Source of the DNA: Paralithodes platypus
Taxonomy: Eukaryota; Arthropoda; Malacostraca; Decapoda; Lithodidae
Length of the DNA: 64,000 nt
Assembly (NCBI GenBank): GCA_032716605.1
Contig: JAVRFV010002372.1
Span: forward strand, 42,980-106,979
Reading direction: 5' to 3'
This document shows positions 1-10,505 of this stretch, piece after piece. Under the pieces are notes generated by a model that searched no databases, was not told the DNA's origin, and saw only the letters and a list, made by a program, of their open reading frames with translations. Every line of letters begins with the position of its first letter. Within the stretch, counting starts at the first letter, position 1. Position numbers and translations under genes: made by a program.

Positions 1-1
1 T

Positions 2-112
2 ATCAAATTCATTTATCCCCTAGCTACTACTCTTTGGAATTCACTTCCCTCGAATTGCTTTCCACAAACTTACAATCTACAAATTTTTAAATCCTGTTAC
101 AACATTTTATGA
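2..112 (+). pseudogene. C-terminal end of a LINE ORF2-type protein (partial)
   Basis: The frame starting at base 2 is open for 36 codons and ends at TGA 110-112. It contains ATTLWNSLPSN followed by a LQIFKSCY segment. An 'LWNSLP...L..FK' ending is the usual C-terminus of Jockey/CR1-type non-LTR retrotransposon ORF2 proteins, past the RT domain. The rest lies outside the window to the left, so completeness cannot be judged. It could also be an isolated 3' fragment. The 3' UTR is not delimited. Confidence 0.5.
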
Positions 113-409
113 ATGGAGGATCTTTAGGCACATGGACCTTTTGTTTTATCTGTGTCCTTCCTCCGCCGTTCATTGTCTCTTAGAAAAGAAAAAAAAAGTT
201 AGTAGGACCTGTAATATTTTGTATGATTATTGTCCTAAATAGAAAAATATATATAGGAAATGTTTAATGTGTGTTGAATTTGATGTGTAAACTGTTATAT
301 TTTTGTACTGCAGTAGGAAAATCTCAAAGCATTTCCAGACCCTAGTATACGTAGTTTGCTGTGTGTATACCCTGTTCACTATAGGTCGGCCAAACTGTCA
401 AACCTGAGA

Positions 410-700
410 ATATTTGTTTTTAGTTTGTTCCCTAGACCCCCATCAAGCTTAAAATTTCACCGCATTGAGCCCCTTTCATGATAAATTTGTAAATTTTTCG
501 GTAGAAAAATTTCCCGGCCAAAGGCGGGTTCCTCTTAAATTACAGGCTCGCTATCGCTCGCCAAAAAAAAATTTGACACCTGAATGACATGAAAGGTTTA
601 AAAATTTACAGAAATGGGGCGAAAGTTCTTCAAATCGTCAAACTAATGAGGTGAAAGTCTTAAAATCTCAAAAACAATGGGGCTAAACAAGGAGAAAAAA
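410..700 (+). repeat. Dispersed repeat, 'GCTCGCTATCGCTCGCC' family, copy 1
   Basis: An interspersed repeat recognised by shared blocks: 'tagacccccatcaagctt', 'ataaatttgt...ttcggtagaaaaat', 'cctcttaaattacaggctcgctatcgctcgcc' and several 'aatggggc(g/t)aaa' steps. Related copies lie at 2040-2215, 17960-18170, 19275-19380, 22320-22480, 36885-37085 and 49035-49295, in both orientations. No coding capacity is seen. It is probably a non-autonomous element or a fragment of a larger transposon. Confidence 0.6.
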
Positions 701-889
701 ATCCCTCCCATGAAATTCTCGCCATAAATGAATAACGTAAAATTAAAATTAAATTGCATTGGTTTGCCCGTTTTATCACTTACAAAGGCATACTTCGAAC
801 TATAAATCCTAATTTTGTCCTTGCATATATAATAATAAAGACTAATTATAGTTGACTCGGCTTCTTAGCCATAAATCATAACTCCAAAC

Positions 890-1866
890 CTCTGAGTTAT
901 AGAGGTTAACTCTGCTCCTTTGACACAGGCCACATATCAGAATCAACTTCGATGACTCATAAATGGATGGAGGATATTAACTAACTTTCCACACCTCCTT
1001 CCTGGCCGACTCTTCCCAAATGGTAGAACTTATCAGCTTGATTATTCTAGTCGTTTGTGAGTTCTAGAGGTTAATGTTCTAGCCTCTAGGACTCGTAAAT
1101 GGATGGAGGAAATGGCCTGTTTCCACACCTCCTTCCTGGCTGACTCTTCCCAAATGGTAGAACTATTAGCTTGATTATTCTAGTCGTTTGTGAGTTATAG
1201 AGGTTAATGTTCAAGAATTTTGGCCTACCTATGTGGAACAGGGTATAGTAGAATTGTTGACCATTAGATATAATTTACCATTAGAAACTATTAGTATAAT
1301 TTTGTAGTAATATATGGCATCTCTCTTATTAATATTCAATTAACTTTTCCAGTACAGTAATGTAAATATTGTCCATATTAATGTTTTAATGAATAAATGG
1401 TTTACTGAAAATATGTAGATTAATAAAATTTTAGAAGATTATTGTAACTTGAAGTTAAAGATTAGAGTAAATATTTTCTTTTAATATTCAATTGAAACTT
1501 AGATTAAAGTTTAAACTTTTGAAGACTTAGTAATTTAACTTTTTGTATGCTTAAATTTAACTTTTTGTATGCTTAAGTTTAACTTTTTGTATGCTTAAAT
1601 GTCCCTTTATGATGTTAGTGATTAAATGTCCTTATATAATGTTAATGATTATTGTCTTGCAGTATAAATTCTCATTGTGAAGTGGATGCCAATTAGTAAT
1701 TTTTAGTCGTTTGTGAGTTATAGAGATTAATGTTCTAACCTCTATGACTCATAAATGGATGGAGGTAATGGTCTGTTAACTTTCCACACCTCCTTACTGG
1801 CTGACTCTTCCCAAATGGTAGAACTATCAGCTTGACTAATGTAGTTTTTTGTGAGTTGGCGAGGTT
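890..1866. repeat. Four direct copies of a ~133-bp repeat
   Basis: The unit reads 'tagtcgtttgtgagttatagaggttaatgttct...actcataaatggatggagg...tttccacacctccttcctggctgactcttcccaaatggtagaac'. Starts are visible near 890 (divergent), 1048, 1181 (truncated after about 35 bp) and 1704. Spacing between the second and third starts is 133 bp. The unit holds a short inverted pair ('gaggttaatgttct' and 'aacctct'). No coding function is visible. Confidence 0.7.
1537..1602. repeat. 22-bp tandem repeat, 3 units
   Basis: Three consecutive units of 'aactttttgtatgcttaa' plus four variable bases, at 1537, 1559 and 1581, in AT-rich non-coding sequence. Confidence 0.75.
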
Positions 1867-2039
1867 CAATCACTGGGTGTACAGTTGGTTATACAGCTGC
1901 TGTAGTTTTGTAGTACTATTTTGCTGTGCGACGGACCTTCCTCTAAACCTGACAGTCATTATGAATACAACGTCATTATGAATCAAACGTCATTGGAGGA
2001 CCTTAGTAATGCATATGTCCTAAACGCCATATCGACTGA

Positions 2040-2215
2040 CTTTTTTTTTTACCGAAAAATTTACAAATGTATCTAAAACGGGGGACTTTGGTATTTGTTG
2101 AAGCTTTATGAAGGTATAATATATCTATTCATTTATAAAGCTATACAAAAATACCCCCTAGACCCCCTTCAAGATAAATTTGTTCATTTTCGGTATAAAA
2201 AAGGTCAGGGGCGAG
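2040..2215. repeat. 'GCTCGC' family repeat, foldback fragment
   Basis: It starts 'ttttttaccgaaaaatttacaaat' and ends '...agataaatttgttcattttcggtat', so its two ends are inverted relatives of one another. The 'tagacccccttcaagata' block ties it to the repeat at 410-700. It is divergent and has no coding content. Confidence 0.5.
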
Positions 2216-3051
2216 GTGGCGTTTAGGATATTTGTTTTCGTTCTCCCTATGTGAGTGAGGGAGGCAAAAGGCAGAACTGCCTATAGTGAGTGCCTTCCCC
2301 ATAGTTGAAAGAGTGACAGGGCCAAAATCAAGGGACGTTTGAGCCAAAATGCCTGGACACACGGAGTTTGAAGCAATTTAAGTCAGAGGAAGAGGGAAAG
2401 ACTGATTCTGGGAGAGTTCCGGAGCTCAGATGTTGAATAGAAGAAAGTTTGAGAGTAAAGTTGCACTCTTGGGGTTGGAGAGTTGCATTACTAAGGTTCT
2501 CATTGGTCCTATCCGGCGGGTGTTGCAGCTTTGTGTTCAACTGTACAGGCCTTTATATAATGTTAGTTTTCCTGACACAATTACTTATTTTTTTCTCCAA
2601 ATTTAACTAATCTGTTTTTCTTGACAGGGCCAACCCAGTGATGTGAATTAACCAATTATTTTGTTCCTTTAGACTAGTCGCACTTGCCTTCTGATTGATA
2701 TAAATTTAAATATTTGCTTTTATATATTCTAATCTAGTCTTGAACTTTGCCTAAACGGTCAGTCCAAATCTATCTGTTAAATTTTGCGGTTACTTATAAG
2801 TTTGTTACGAAAGTAATTCTCTATAATAAATATTGCAACCTCTCTGGAGTTAGCCTTAAGTATTGTAGTTTGGGCCAACAGTTAAGACACTGATGGGAAG
2901 GAAACTTCCTCCCTTTTGGCCCAAACAGGAACGTCTTTATGATTCTGGATAATTTTCTACCTAACTGGTTATGATTGGCAGTCTCATTCCGCAATTCTCC
3001 GTTTCGGAACCGTTCAGAGTTCCCGTTCCTCGTTCCTGATCCTCCTCGTTG

Positions 3052-3740
3052 TGTTCCTTGCCCTCGTTCCTGATCCTCCTCGTTGTGTTCCTTGCCCTCG
3101 TTGTGTTCCTTGCCCTCGTTGTGTTCCTTGCCCTCGTTGTGTTCCTTGCCCTCGTTGTGTTCCTTGCCCTCGTTGTGTTCCTTGCCCTCGTTGTGTTCCT
3201 TGCCCTCGTTGTTTTCCTTGCCCTCGTTGTTTTCCTTGCCCTCGTTGTTTTCCTTGCCCTCGTTGTTTTCCTTGCCCTCGTTGTGTTCCTTGCCCTCGTT
3301 GTGTTCCTTGCCCTCGTTGTTTTCCTTGCCCTCGTTGTGTTCCTTGCCCTCGTTGTGTTCCTTGCCCTCGTTGTTTTCCTTGCCCTCGTTGTTTTCCTTG
3401 CCCTCGTTGTGTTCCTTGCCCTCGTTGTTTTCCTTGCCCTCGTTGTGTTCCTTGCCCTCGTTGTTTTCCTTGCCCTCGTTGTGTTCCTTGCCCTCGTTGT
3501 TTTCCTTGCCCTCGTTGTTTTCCTTGCCCTCGTTGTTTTCCTTGCCCTCGTTGTTTTCCTTGCCCTCGTTGTGTTCCTTGCCCTCGTTGTGTTCCTTGCC
3601 CTCGTTGTGTTCCTTGCCCTCGTTGTTTTCCTTGCCCTCGTTGTGTTCCTTGCCCTCGTTGTGTTCCTTGCCCTCGTTGTGTTCCTTGCCCTCGTTGTGT
3701 TCCTTGCCCTCGTTGTTTTCCTTGCCCTCGTTGTTTTACT
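3052..3740. repeat. 18-bp minisatellite, ~37 units
   Basis: The unit ttgccctcgttgtgttcc is repeated about 37 times. Between units essentially one base varies, giving gtgttcc (G type) or gttttcc (T type). Because 18 is a multiple of three and the unit has no stop in most frames, long open frames appear in three plus-strand frames (for example a VVFLAL hexapeptide repeat) and two minus-strand frames (KTTRAR/NTTRAR and GKQRGQ/GTQRGQ). These are best read as by-products of the repeat. There is no signal peptide, splice context or codon bias to support one of them. Confidence 0.95.
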
Positions 3741-3833
3741 AGTTTTTTTGTTTTCATTATCGGTTGTCTGTTCTTGTAAGCCAATCATATCAATGAAATG
3801 TCATTTTGATTCGGATTGCATCCTAAGCCCTTA

Positions 3834-4036
3834 ACCCTTTGAGCGATGTGAGTTAAACTTGATTCCAACTTATTTTACACGATTTTATACAGCTTAAGAA
3901 GGATCTGTGGTAGTAGAGTGTTGGTTGAGATAGTTTGTATCCTAATTTTTTGCTAGAGGTCCTTCCTAAGCTGAATAAAATCATCTAATTGCCAGAAGAT
4001 AAATAAAAGGGTGTCACTGGTACTGAACGGGTTAAT
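3834..4036. mobile_element. Fold-1 foldback MITE, copy a
   Basis: It starts 'taaccctttgagcgatg' and ends '...gtactgaacgggttaa'. Inside, 'acagcttaagaaggatc' is answered by 'gtccttcctaagctgaataaaa', so the element folds on itself. This is a good reference copy for a family with at least twelve members in this window. No ORF, so non-autonomous. A TA-containing end (TTAA) suggests TA target use. Confidence 0.75.
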
Positions 4037-4240
4037 TAAGGGGAAGAGTGGTTCTTAATCACTCGAGCGCTGCGATACTTGTGTTTGTAGGGTGCTTGCC
4101 AAATCTTGTTGCTTCTCTATCAGTCACATACATTTTGTTAATAGTAAATTCTTGAAGTGTTTGCTCTTATTCTATTTTTGTTATTACAGTACAGTAGATC
4201 TTATACCTTCATGTTCAAAGTGTGGTTGTTGCTCCTGTGT

Positions 4241-4335
4241 ATTTTTAATGTTCTTGCCTTGTTTTAATTGTTTGAAAATGGCTAATATTATTTTTAATGT
4301 TCTTTCCTTGTTTTAATTGTTTGAAAATGGCTAAC
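4241..4335. repeat. ~48-bp tandem duplication
   Basis: Two adjacent copies of 'tttttaatgttctt(g/t)ccttg' followed by 'ttttaattgtttgaaaatgg', directly head to tail. Confidence 0.8.
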
Positions 4336-4414
4336 GAGACTTGGTATGCACCGCTGGAAATGCTATGAGGTTACTAGGGCTTTGATATTATTAGTTAGAA
4401 CTTAATCTTAAGTT

Positions 4415-4555
4415 ACTGATATTATTATTACTGATACTATTATTACTGATACTATTATTACTGATACTATTATTACTGATACTATTATTACTGATACTAT
4501 TATAACTGATACTATTATTACTGTTATTATTATTACTGATATTATTTGTTTATTT
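4415..4555. repeat. 15-bp microsatellite-like tandem array
   Basis: Roughly eight units of ttattactgatacta with few changes, bordered by (att)n-rich sequence. No coding context. Confidence 0.9.
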
Positions 4556-4914
4556 TGCAAGTTTTACATTATAATTATTAGTTATAACTTAATCTTACTG
4601 TGTTATATAGGTTAATGGAGAAAGCTAGAGAAGTTTACTTAGTTTAGTTTATTAGATAGGTTATCAATGTGTATAATTATTATGTATGTTATTTTATTAT
4701 GTATGTTATTTTGTTTATAAATGTCAATGTCACAGAGCCTGAAAGGTTCCTGTGCGGCAAAGTCTATGTACATTTTACTGTAAGTACCAACTGGCCTGTC
4801 ATATTGGCTATTAGACGAAACTTTGATAGGAAACTGTTAGACGAAAGTTTGTTAGGTACTGTAACCGGTTAGAGGGGCAGCTGTGTAACTTCAGAGGACA
4901 TTATATTCCTGCTA

Positions 4915-5068
4915 CCTCCAGTTTTATTCAGTTTAGGAAGATAGTCTTGGGGTCCAAGTGTTTTTGAGGATACATTGTAACACTGATGCTTAAGAGTTCC
5001 TTCCTGATCTGAATCAAATAGTTTGGTAGGGAGGAAAATGCCATCTGAAGAGGGGTTAAATTCATGCT
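4915..5068. mobile_element. Fold-1 MITE, divergent copy b
   Basis: 'ttttattcagtttaggaagat' is followed about 70 bp later by 'gttccttcctgatctgaat', and the copy ends '...gaggggttaaatt'. The left terminal 'ttaaccc' is not recognisable, so the copy looks truncated or decayed. Confidence 0.5.
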
Positions 5069-5245
5069 AGCTTTGTGGAACGTAATGTTGGGGGATTCGT
5101 TTTGTGAAGGGTGTCAAGAGTTAGTCCTCATCTTTGATATTCTGTAGTCATAAGTTTTGTTAATTCTTATTAGTTTAATAGACTTTTTATGATTACTTAA
5201 TATCTAGATGGGACTTGCAGTAGGTTCGTGAAGTTTTTTTTTGTT

Positions 5246-5465
5246 CTACTATAGTCGGTTAATTCTAGGTTGGGCAGAAATCGTAACCTCTAACCTCTGT
5301 TACTCAAAAAAGACTTAGAGTAATCGAGCAGATTTTTCTAGCAAATAGGAAGACTTGGCTAGGGAATAGGTGTAGAAATTGACAGCTTATTTGATCTAGC
5401 CCTTTTTGAGTTAGATGTTCTAAGTTATGATTTTTGCCCAACCTAGAATGAACGGACTATAGTAG
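5246..5465. mobile_element. 220-bp MITE with ~60-bp inverted ends
   Basis: The left end 'ctactatagtcggtta' and right end 'gaacggactatagtag' are inverted copies. The pairing continues inward through 'attctaggttgggcagaaatc' versus 'atttttgcccaacctagaat' up to 'actcaaaaaag'/'ctttttgagtt'. No ORF. It is unrelated to Fold-1. Only one copy was noticed here. Confidence 0.8.
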
Positions 5466-5727
5466 TTATTCCTTAATTTAGTGTTACTAATGTTCTTTTA
5501 CAGCTCTCAAGACTCTCATCTCGTCGCCTATCATCGCTACCATGAAGATCAACAACAGCAAGAAATAACAAAACACCAGTACATTATTGGTTGTATTTTA
5601 TTGACCTGTACAGTAGTGGTAGAATAATTAACCCTTCTCTTCCAGCTCCACCAAGACTTCCTAAATCTCCACTCCACTCCACATCGCTACGAGCAAGACT
5701 TATATAGTTTTTAGTATATTGTGCATT

Positions 5728-5925
5728 AACCATTTTAATACGGTTGTATTTTGTTCAGGTTTCGGTTAGCATTAGAATATTTTACCCAGCTTAGCAAGGA
5801 TCTCGGGGAATCAAAGGGGTGCAAGCCGTCTTGAACCCGCTTTGACTTTCACACATCCTTTCTAAACTGAGTAAAAGTCTGCTAATCAAAAAGTAAATTG
5901 ACCCATCGTATTGAAATGGTTAATA
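5728..5925. mobile_element. Fold-1 MITE, copy c
   Basis: Bordered by 'attaaccattttaatacgg' and '...cgtattgaaatggttaat', with internal 'cccagcttagcaaggatct' and 'catcctttctaaactgagtaaaa' arms. The two ends match each other closely. Confidence 0.7.
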
Positions 5926-6134
5926 GCCAGAGTGGGAAATAAATAAAACTTGACTACTTTCATTGTCCTCCAATAGTACGTACTAATTGTTCCCTTCTAG
6001 CTCTATCAAGAACTGAAAATCACCCGACATCAGTACAAGACATCAACATCGGTTCAATCAAGACTTTTATTACTGTATGTGTATCCTTTATACTAATAAT
6101 TTTCCCTTCTAGCTCCACCAAGACTTAACATCCC

Positions 6135-6345
6135 TGCTCCACATTGCTACACCTTTGCTCCACCTTCGCTCTGCATTGCTACCCCTCCGTTCCACATCGC
6201 TACCCCTCCATTCGACATCGCTTCACCTTCGCTCCACATTGCTACACAGTCGCCACACCTCCGCTGCACATCACTACACCTCTACTCCACATTGCTACAC
6301 CATCGCTCCACGTCGCTACATCTCCGCTCCACATCGCTACAATGA
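6135..6345. repeat. ~21-bp imperfect minisatellite
   Basis: About nine units of ctccacatcgctacacctccg with substitutions and two compound units. It sits inside the fourth exon-like segment of the 5.5-6.8 kb run. The neighbouring segments carry only one such unit, so the array looks like a local expansion of that motif. Two plus-strand frames stay open through it because the unit length is a multiple of three. Confidence 0.8.
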
Positions 6346-6371
6346 AGACACTATTGTAATGTATGGCTTAT

Positions 6372-6585
6372 TAACCCTTTCAGTACAATGACCTCCCGTT
6401 TTACTGTATTCTGACTAAGGTTAGGCAACTTTATACACCTTAAGAATGACCCAGGAATCAGCTGGATAAAATCTTTATTATCCCTCATTCACAAATCCTT
6501 CCAAAGCTGAATAAAAGTCTACTCTTAGCCAGTATAAAGTGAGAACAGTTGAATTGTATTGAAAGTGGCAATATTCAAAGCTTGA
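6372..6585. mobile_element. Fold-1 MITE, copy d
   Basis: Starts 'ttaaccctttcagtacaatg'. Inner arms are 'acaccttaagaatgacc' and 'atccttccaaagctgaataa'. The right end 'ttgtattgaaagtggcaat' is degraded. Confidence 0.65.
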
Positions 6586-6744
6586 AATAAATACAACCAT
6601 AAACCCTAATTATTTGTTCCTTGTCCTTGATTTGGGTTACTATTAATTCTACTAATTATTATTCCCTTCTAGCTTCCCTCAAGAACTCGACATCTCCGCT
6701 CCTCATCGCTACACTGAAGACTTAGACTGTATTACTGTAGGCTA

Positions 6745-6925
6745 AGCCCTTCAATGTGAGTAATAGTTTAATCGTATTCTGGCTAACTTTAGACTTTTTT
6801 TCAGTTTAGGAAAGACAGCCGAGAGTCAGACGAGTAAGTCGGTGTCTTGATTCCTAGCGTTCTTTCCTAAGCAGAGTTAAATTTATAATGTTAGTCTTTA
6901 CAAGATTGAACTTTTACTTCATAAT
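6745..6925. mobile_element. Fold-1 MITE, copy e
   Basis: Contains 'tattctggctaactttagac', 'cagtttaggaaagac' and 'cgttctttcctaagcagagtt'. The outer ends are weak. Confidence 0.55.
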
Positions 6926-7639
6926 AAAGGACTATACCCAAAATATTTAATAAAGTTTTGAGCCATGGTTAACTATTATTACTGTATCCTTAACTAATCT
7001 CTTATTTTATTACAGCTGTGTTTTGAGGCAGTCTGCTGGTCGCTTTTGGTATTCTTCGGCACCTACTAATGCGGTTTTCTCTATAGGACGTGTTGGGCAT
7101 GCCAATATATTTTTTCTCTATAGGAAGGCTGCTGCAGAACCTGGGAAATTCTGGTATTATTGAATCACGCAGATCATAATTTTAGTAAACCACTAGGTTT
7201 TGGAATTTCAAGGCTCGTTAACATTGATTATTTTTTATTTGTTTTATATAAATTTGTGTAGGATTAACAAAAACTCTATTGCATATAGAGTACATCATTG
7301 AAGTTTGACCCTATAATTTTAAACTTTTTGTTTGCCATAATAATAATATTTATAACCATGTTTCATGCTAATTTTGTAGTCTCCAGTTAGCTTTCAACTT
7401 TTCATTATCTTTAACAATGTTTATGAAACTTTTAAATTATTTGATTTTACACCTACTGTACATTAATCTATAACCAATTGCACATATCAATTCATTCATA
7501 TAGGGAAGAATTGATGTAAATGAGCCTTTTTAGTCCACTTATAAACCTTTGCTAACAGTGATCTCTTTGCAGAAGTGTGGATACTTTGTTGGCTGCCTGT
7601 CCCGCTTCCCTCCCAGGCCTCTCACTACCAACGGAAACT
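6926..7639. other. AT-rich interval without recognisable gene
   Basis: I see a possible acceptor 'ttattttattacag' at about 7015 followed by 'ctgtgttttgaggcagtctg', and a duplicated 'ttctctatagga' phrase (about 7078 and 7114). Otherwise it is AT-rich sequence without open frames of note or clear repeats. Confidence 0.4.
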
Positions 7640-7860
7640 TAAGATTAACCACTTGAAGATTGTCACGTGATTTTGGCAGTTTACTGTGGCTATAGTTTGA
7701 CAATTTTATTCAGAGTAGGAAGGGTATATGGAAGTTATAAGGTTGATTGGGCCAGTCTTTACCATTTTAACTTTGCAGATCCTTCCTAAGCTACAGAAAA
7801 TTGTCTAATGATAGCTAGAATAAACTGTTAAAAATGCGTCCTAATCCTCGAGGGGTTAAT
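7640..7860. mobile_element. Fold-1 MITE, copy f
   Basis: Starts 'attaaccacttgaagattg' and ends 'cctcgaggggttaatt'. Inner arms are 'ttattcagagtaggaaggg' and 'gatccttcctaagctacag'. A good copy with both ends. Confidence 0.7.
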
Positions 7861-8169
7861 TAGAACTTTTGCTGTTCGCCTTAACTGAGCGATAAGTTTT
7901 ATCCCCTAGCAGCAGATTGCTAAATGAAAAGTAAAAAGAAAGCAAAAAAGTAAAGTAAAAAAGTAAAAAAATGCAAATTGATTGTAATTATACATGATAA
8001 AGTATTACATTAATATTAGATTTTCACAATTGACTATCCCTTTACTTAAGTGGCGGTTTTTTCTTTAGTAATATAGTTTTGTTAAATCTTCAAGGTACTT
8101 TCACATTGATTTTGAGAAGTTATTGTTAAGTTTATATGAACAATTTCTCGCTGGGTTAATGTAAATTGG

Positions 8170-8425
8170 GTCTAATTGGTTTTTTCCCCAGGCTGTCTGA
8201 CCGAAAAATAGCCCTAAGGTCCCGAACAAGGCCAAGGCCATAACAGAGCGCCCCCACCAAAAACCTCCCTGCTTTAAGACTAAGAATGCCCAGGTGACCG
8301 AAGCCGCTCCCAGGCGAGGAGCTGAGGATGGTGCGGAAACGCCCGGGACACCGAAGCCCCACCCAGGGCCCTGTGTCCCTAGACAATTATGAAGGGAAAG
8401 TTGAGGTGCAAGGGAAAAATGTGAC
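8170..8425 (-). mobile_element. 3'-terminal fragment of a LINE (or LINE-tailed SINE)
   Basis: Read on the minus strand, this matches the element at 55957-56401 over most of its length ('aaggccaaggccat', 'gcgcccccac', 'aaacctccctgct', 'gccccaccca(g/a)gg', 'aattatgaagggaaagttgagg'). Its last part encodes a GALxYGLGLxRDLxA peptide like the C-terminus of the LINE at 23713-25860. The AAC tail is eroded here. It lacks any RT region. Confidence 0.6.
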
Positions 8426-8491
8426 TGGGTATAGTCATGTGATCAAGTAGAGACCTTTGTATCAGGACCTGGAACAGCTTTCAAGGTATGG

Positions 8492-8762
8492 TTTAACACT
8501 TTCAGTATGATAATGCCGGAGATTCTGGCTATCATTAAGCAGTTATATTCAGCTTAGAAAGGATCGTTGGGAGTTAGAATTGAGTGTATATCCCTGAATT
8601 ATACTGATTTTGTCGAGATATTTTTTTGTGTGGTTCCTGTTTTGGTTTATTTTGAAAGTTTTAAATTATAATTATTTCCTAGAGATTCTTATAAGCTGAA
8701 TAAAATTGTCTACTGATACCCATTATAGACTAAGAAGCCTACTCATACTGAAAGGGCAGTAA
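8492..8762. mobile_element. Fold-1 MITE, copy g, with internal insertion
   Basis: Starts 'tttaacactttcagtatga' and ends '...catactgaaagggcagtaaaa'. Inner arms are 'attcagcttagaaaggatc' and 'cttataagctgaataaaa'. About 60 bp of extra sequence ('ggttcctgttttggttta...ttttaaattata') is lodged between the arms. The same short block also occurs at 35310, 48460 and 53015. Confidence 0.65.
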
Positions 8763-9115
8763 AACTCTGTGGAACTACAGTAGCTGCCTGATGATGGACC
8801 TTGGACTTCTTTATCAAGGTATGGTAAATACAGTTGTGACGTTGTCGCCGCCATGGTTATATTCTACACTATAATCATAGGGAAGTGATTATATTCGGAG
8901 GTATGCCATTGACAAATCTGAAGTTAGATTAGTGTATAGTTTTCTTCATTTAGCCATTTTCTTTTGTTTAGTGGTTTTACATCCATTAGCTTTATGTATA
9001 GATTGTCTTCATTTAGCCATTGCATTTCATTTAGTGTTTTAATAGGTGTATGTATAGTTTTCATGACTCCATTAGTTGAGTTGTCTTGTTACTCTAAATA
9101 TAATTAATAAATTTT

Positions 9116-9190
9116 CCAGTATGTATGTATATACTCAGGCACATACCCCATTATTGTGGGTGGCCGACTAGAGACAAGAGCCTGAACAAA
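9116..9190 (-). repeat. Short retroelement-tail fragment with (ATAC)n end
   Basis: 'gtatgtatgtatatactcag' followed by 'gcacataccccat' and 'gggtggccgactagagacaa'. Related fragments are at 18645-18690, 20578-20695, 36121-36185, 48740-48875 and 53270-53385, in both orientations. On the opposite strand each ends in a CATA/ATAC run, which looks like the 3' tail of a LINE or SINE family. Confidence 0.55.
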
Positions 9191-9445
9191 AACATTTGAA
9201 GTTCCAATCTTAGGGTTTGGGACCACTCTCGCGTTCCCTAGTCCCTTTCTCTGTCTCGCTGAGTAGGAAAATTTTACATTGGGAGGAAGATTCCTATCCC
9301 CTGCCCCCAGAAGGAAAAGTAGGACAGTAAAAGAGACACTGACAAAAAGGCTAAGGTTGGGCAGAGGATGCTCAACCTAACCTCACTCTGGATAGGACCA
9401 GCCCTCGCCCCAGTAACTAAGATAAACTTCATTCTGGCAGCACTT

Positions 9446-9645
9446 AACCCCTTGAGAATCATGACTCGTCTGGTTATCATTAGACGATTTTCTACAGCGT
9501 CGGAAGGATCTGTTCTGTGGTAATTAATAGGGCAAAGACTGTCGGTTAGCCCTCTGATTTCCATATCTTTCCTAGTCTGAATAAAATAGTCTATTAATAA
9601 CCAGAATTAACTGCCAAAACGGGTCATAATCCAGTTAGTTAACGA
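9446..9645. mobile_element. Fold-1 MITE, copy h
   Basis: Starts 'cttaaccccttgagaatc'. Inner blocks are 'tggttatcattagacgatt', 'ggaaggatc', 'tctttcctagtctgaataa' and 'ataaccagaatt', ending near 'ccagttagttaac'. The central inverted pairing is clear. Confidence 0.65.
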
Positions 9646-9884
9646 ACTGCCAGAGCAGAATTGTTAACATTAAGTTACTGGAATTTTTCTTGTGCATCAT
9701 TCTTTAGTGCAGCTGTTGTCTGGGAGTCGGGAACGTGGACCAGATGAGAATGGAGCCTGCATAAATGGACTGGTAGAACGTGCCGCTTGTGTGGACCAAT
9801 GGAACGTGGAGTACATGCAACTTGTGGGGACCGGTGGAATCTGATGGTGTATTTTTATTTTGTTTACCACCATGCACTCCCTGC

Positions 9885-10075
9885 TCAAGAGCAGAGCTAG
9901 GGTGGGTGCCCTGATATTTTAGGGACTTATTGGACAGTTGCCATAGATTTCTGTCCACCACTGCACGGTCTTCTGCCATTAACCCCCAATGGCTGAACAG
10001 AGCCTCAAACCCTCATCCTCTCTGTTTGCGGGCGAGTAATCTACCAACTGCGCTGCGGCCTGTGCAACCTGTATG
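9885..10075 (-). mobile_element. tRNA-derived SINE (family B), copy 1
   Basis: On the minus strand it reads 'ccgcagcgcagttggtagat' (A-box-like) followed by 'gaggatgagggtttgaggc' (B-box-like) and a unique body ending 'gggagtgcatggtggtaaac'. A second copy with the same body lies at 49885-50110. The RNA polymerase III boxes and tRNA-like head are seen directly. Which tRNA it came from is not determined. Confidence 0.65.
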
Positions 10076-10309
10076 GATCTGAATGGAACCTGCGAGATGG
10101 ATTGTTGGCATGTGGTACTACGGTAGACTGATGCAGGGAGTGACTTAACTGGACCATCATCTTCTTCAAGGTATATTAGGCTTAAAGAAATCTGTTTTAG
10201 AATATCCAATCTAGTATTAGTCTGGAAGAAGCTTGCATCAGATATTTTTTATTTTATTTTATTTTTCCCACCTTGCATATAATTAATCACCTAATAGCAG
10301 AATTGACCA

Positions 10310-10505
10310 AATGTTTCAGGCTATAAGCGAGTTGGAGCTGTAAACATCAATATTTAGCTAAAATACATGTGGAGTTAATTTACAAAGCCATGAACTCAAA
10401 TCCTACATAATTGTTGCATTTCTGTTTTATATCTGCTTACAGCTCCCAATTTCCTTATAGCCTGAAGCTCACAAGTGGTCCATTTTCGATACTAGTGGGA
10501 AGTAT
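10310..10505. mobile_element. Fold-2 MITE, copy 1
   Basis: 'caggctataagcgagttgga' near the left is answered by 'ccaatttccttatagcctga' and 'agctcacaagtggtcc' at the right. This defines a second foldback family (ends like 'gaccacttgcgagtttcagg' ... 'gctccaacttccttatagcc'). Other copies are at 37420-37628, 39445-39672 and 52536-52868. Confidence 0.65.

Larger units (their letters stand above)
5490..6760 (+). other. Run of exon-like repeated segments (possible non-coding transcript)
   Basis: Five similar segments each start after a pyrimidine-rich acceptor: 'cttttacag|ctctcaagact' (about 5503), 'ctcttccag|ctccaccaagact' (5645), 'cccttctag|ctctatcaagaac' (6001), 'cccttctag|ctccaccaagact' (6111) and 'cccttctag|cttccctcaagaac' (6671). 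Most then contain 'catcgctac' and end near 'gaagac' or 'aagact'. Fold-1 MITEs sit between them. No shared long reading frame is visible. They may be duplicated exons of a non-coding or rapidly evolving gene, or simply a repeat whose unit happens to contain an acceptor-like sequence. Confidence 0.35.

Noticed and set aside
2961..3834. Five long overlapping open frames on both strands (242-275 codons)
   Set aside because: They exist because the 18-bp repeat is a multiple of three and lacks stops; none has independent support.
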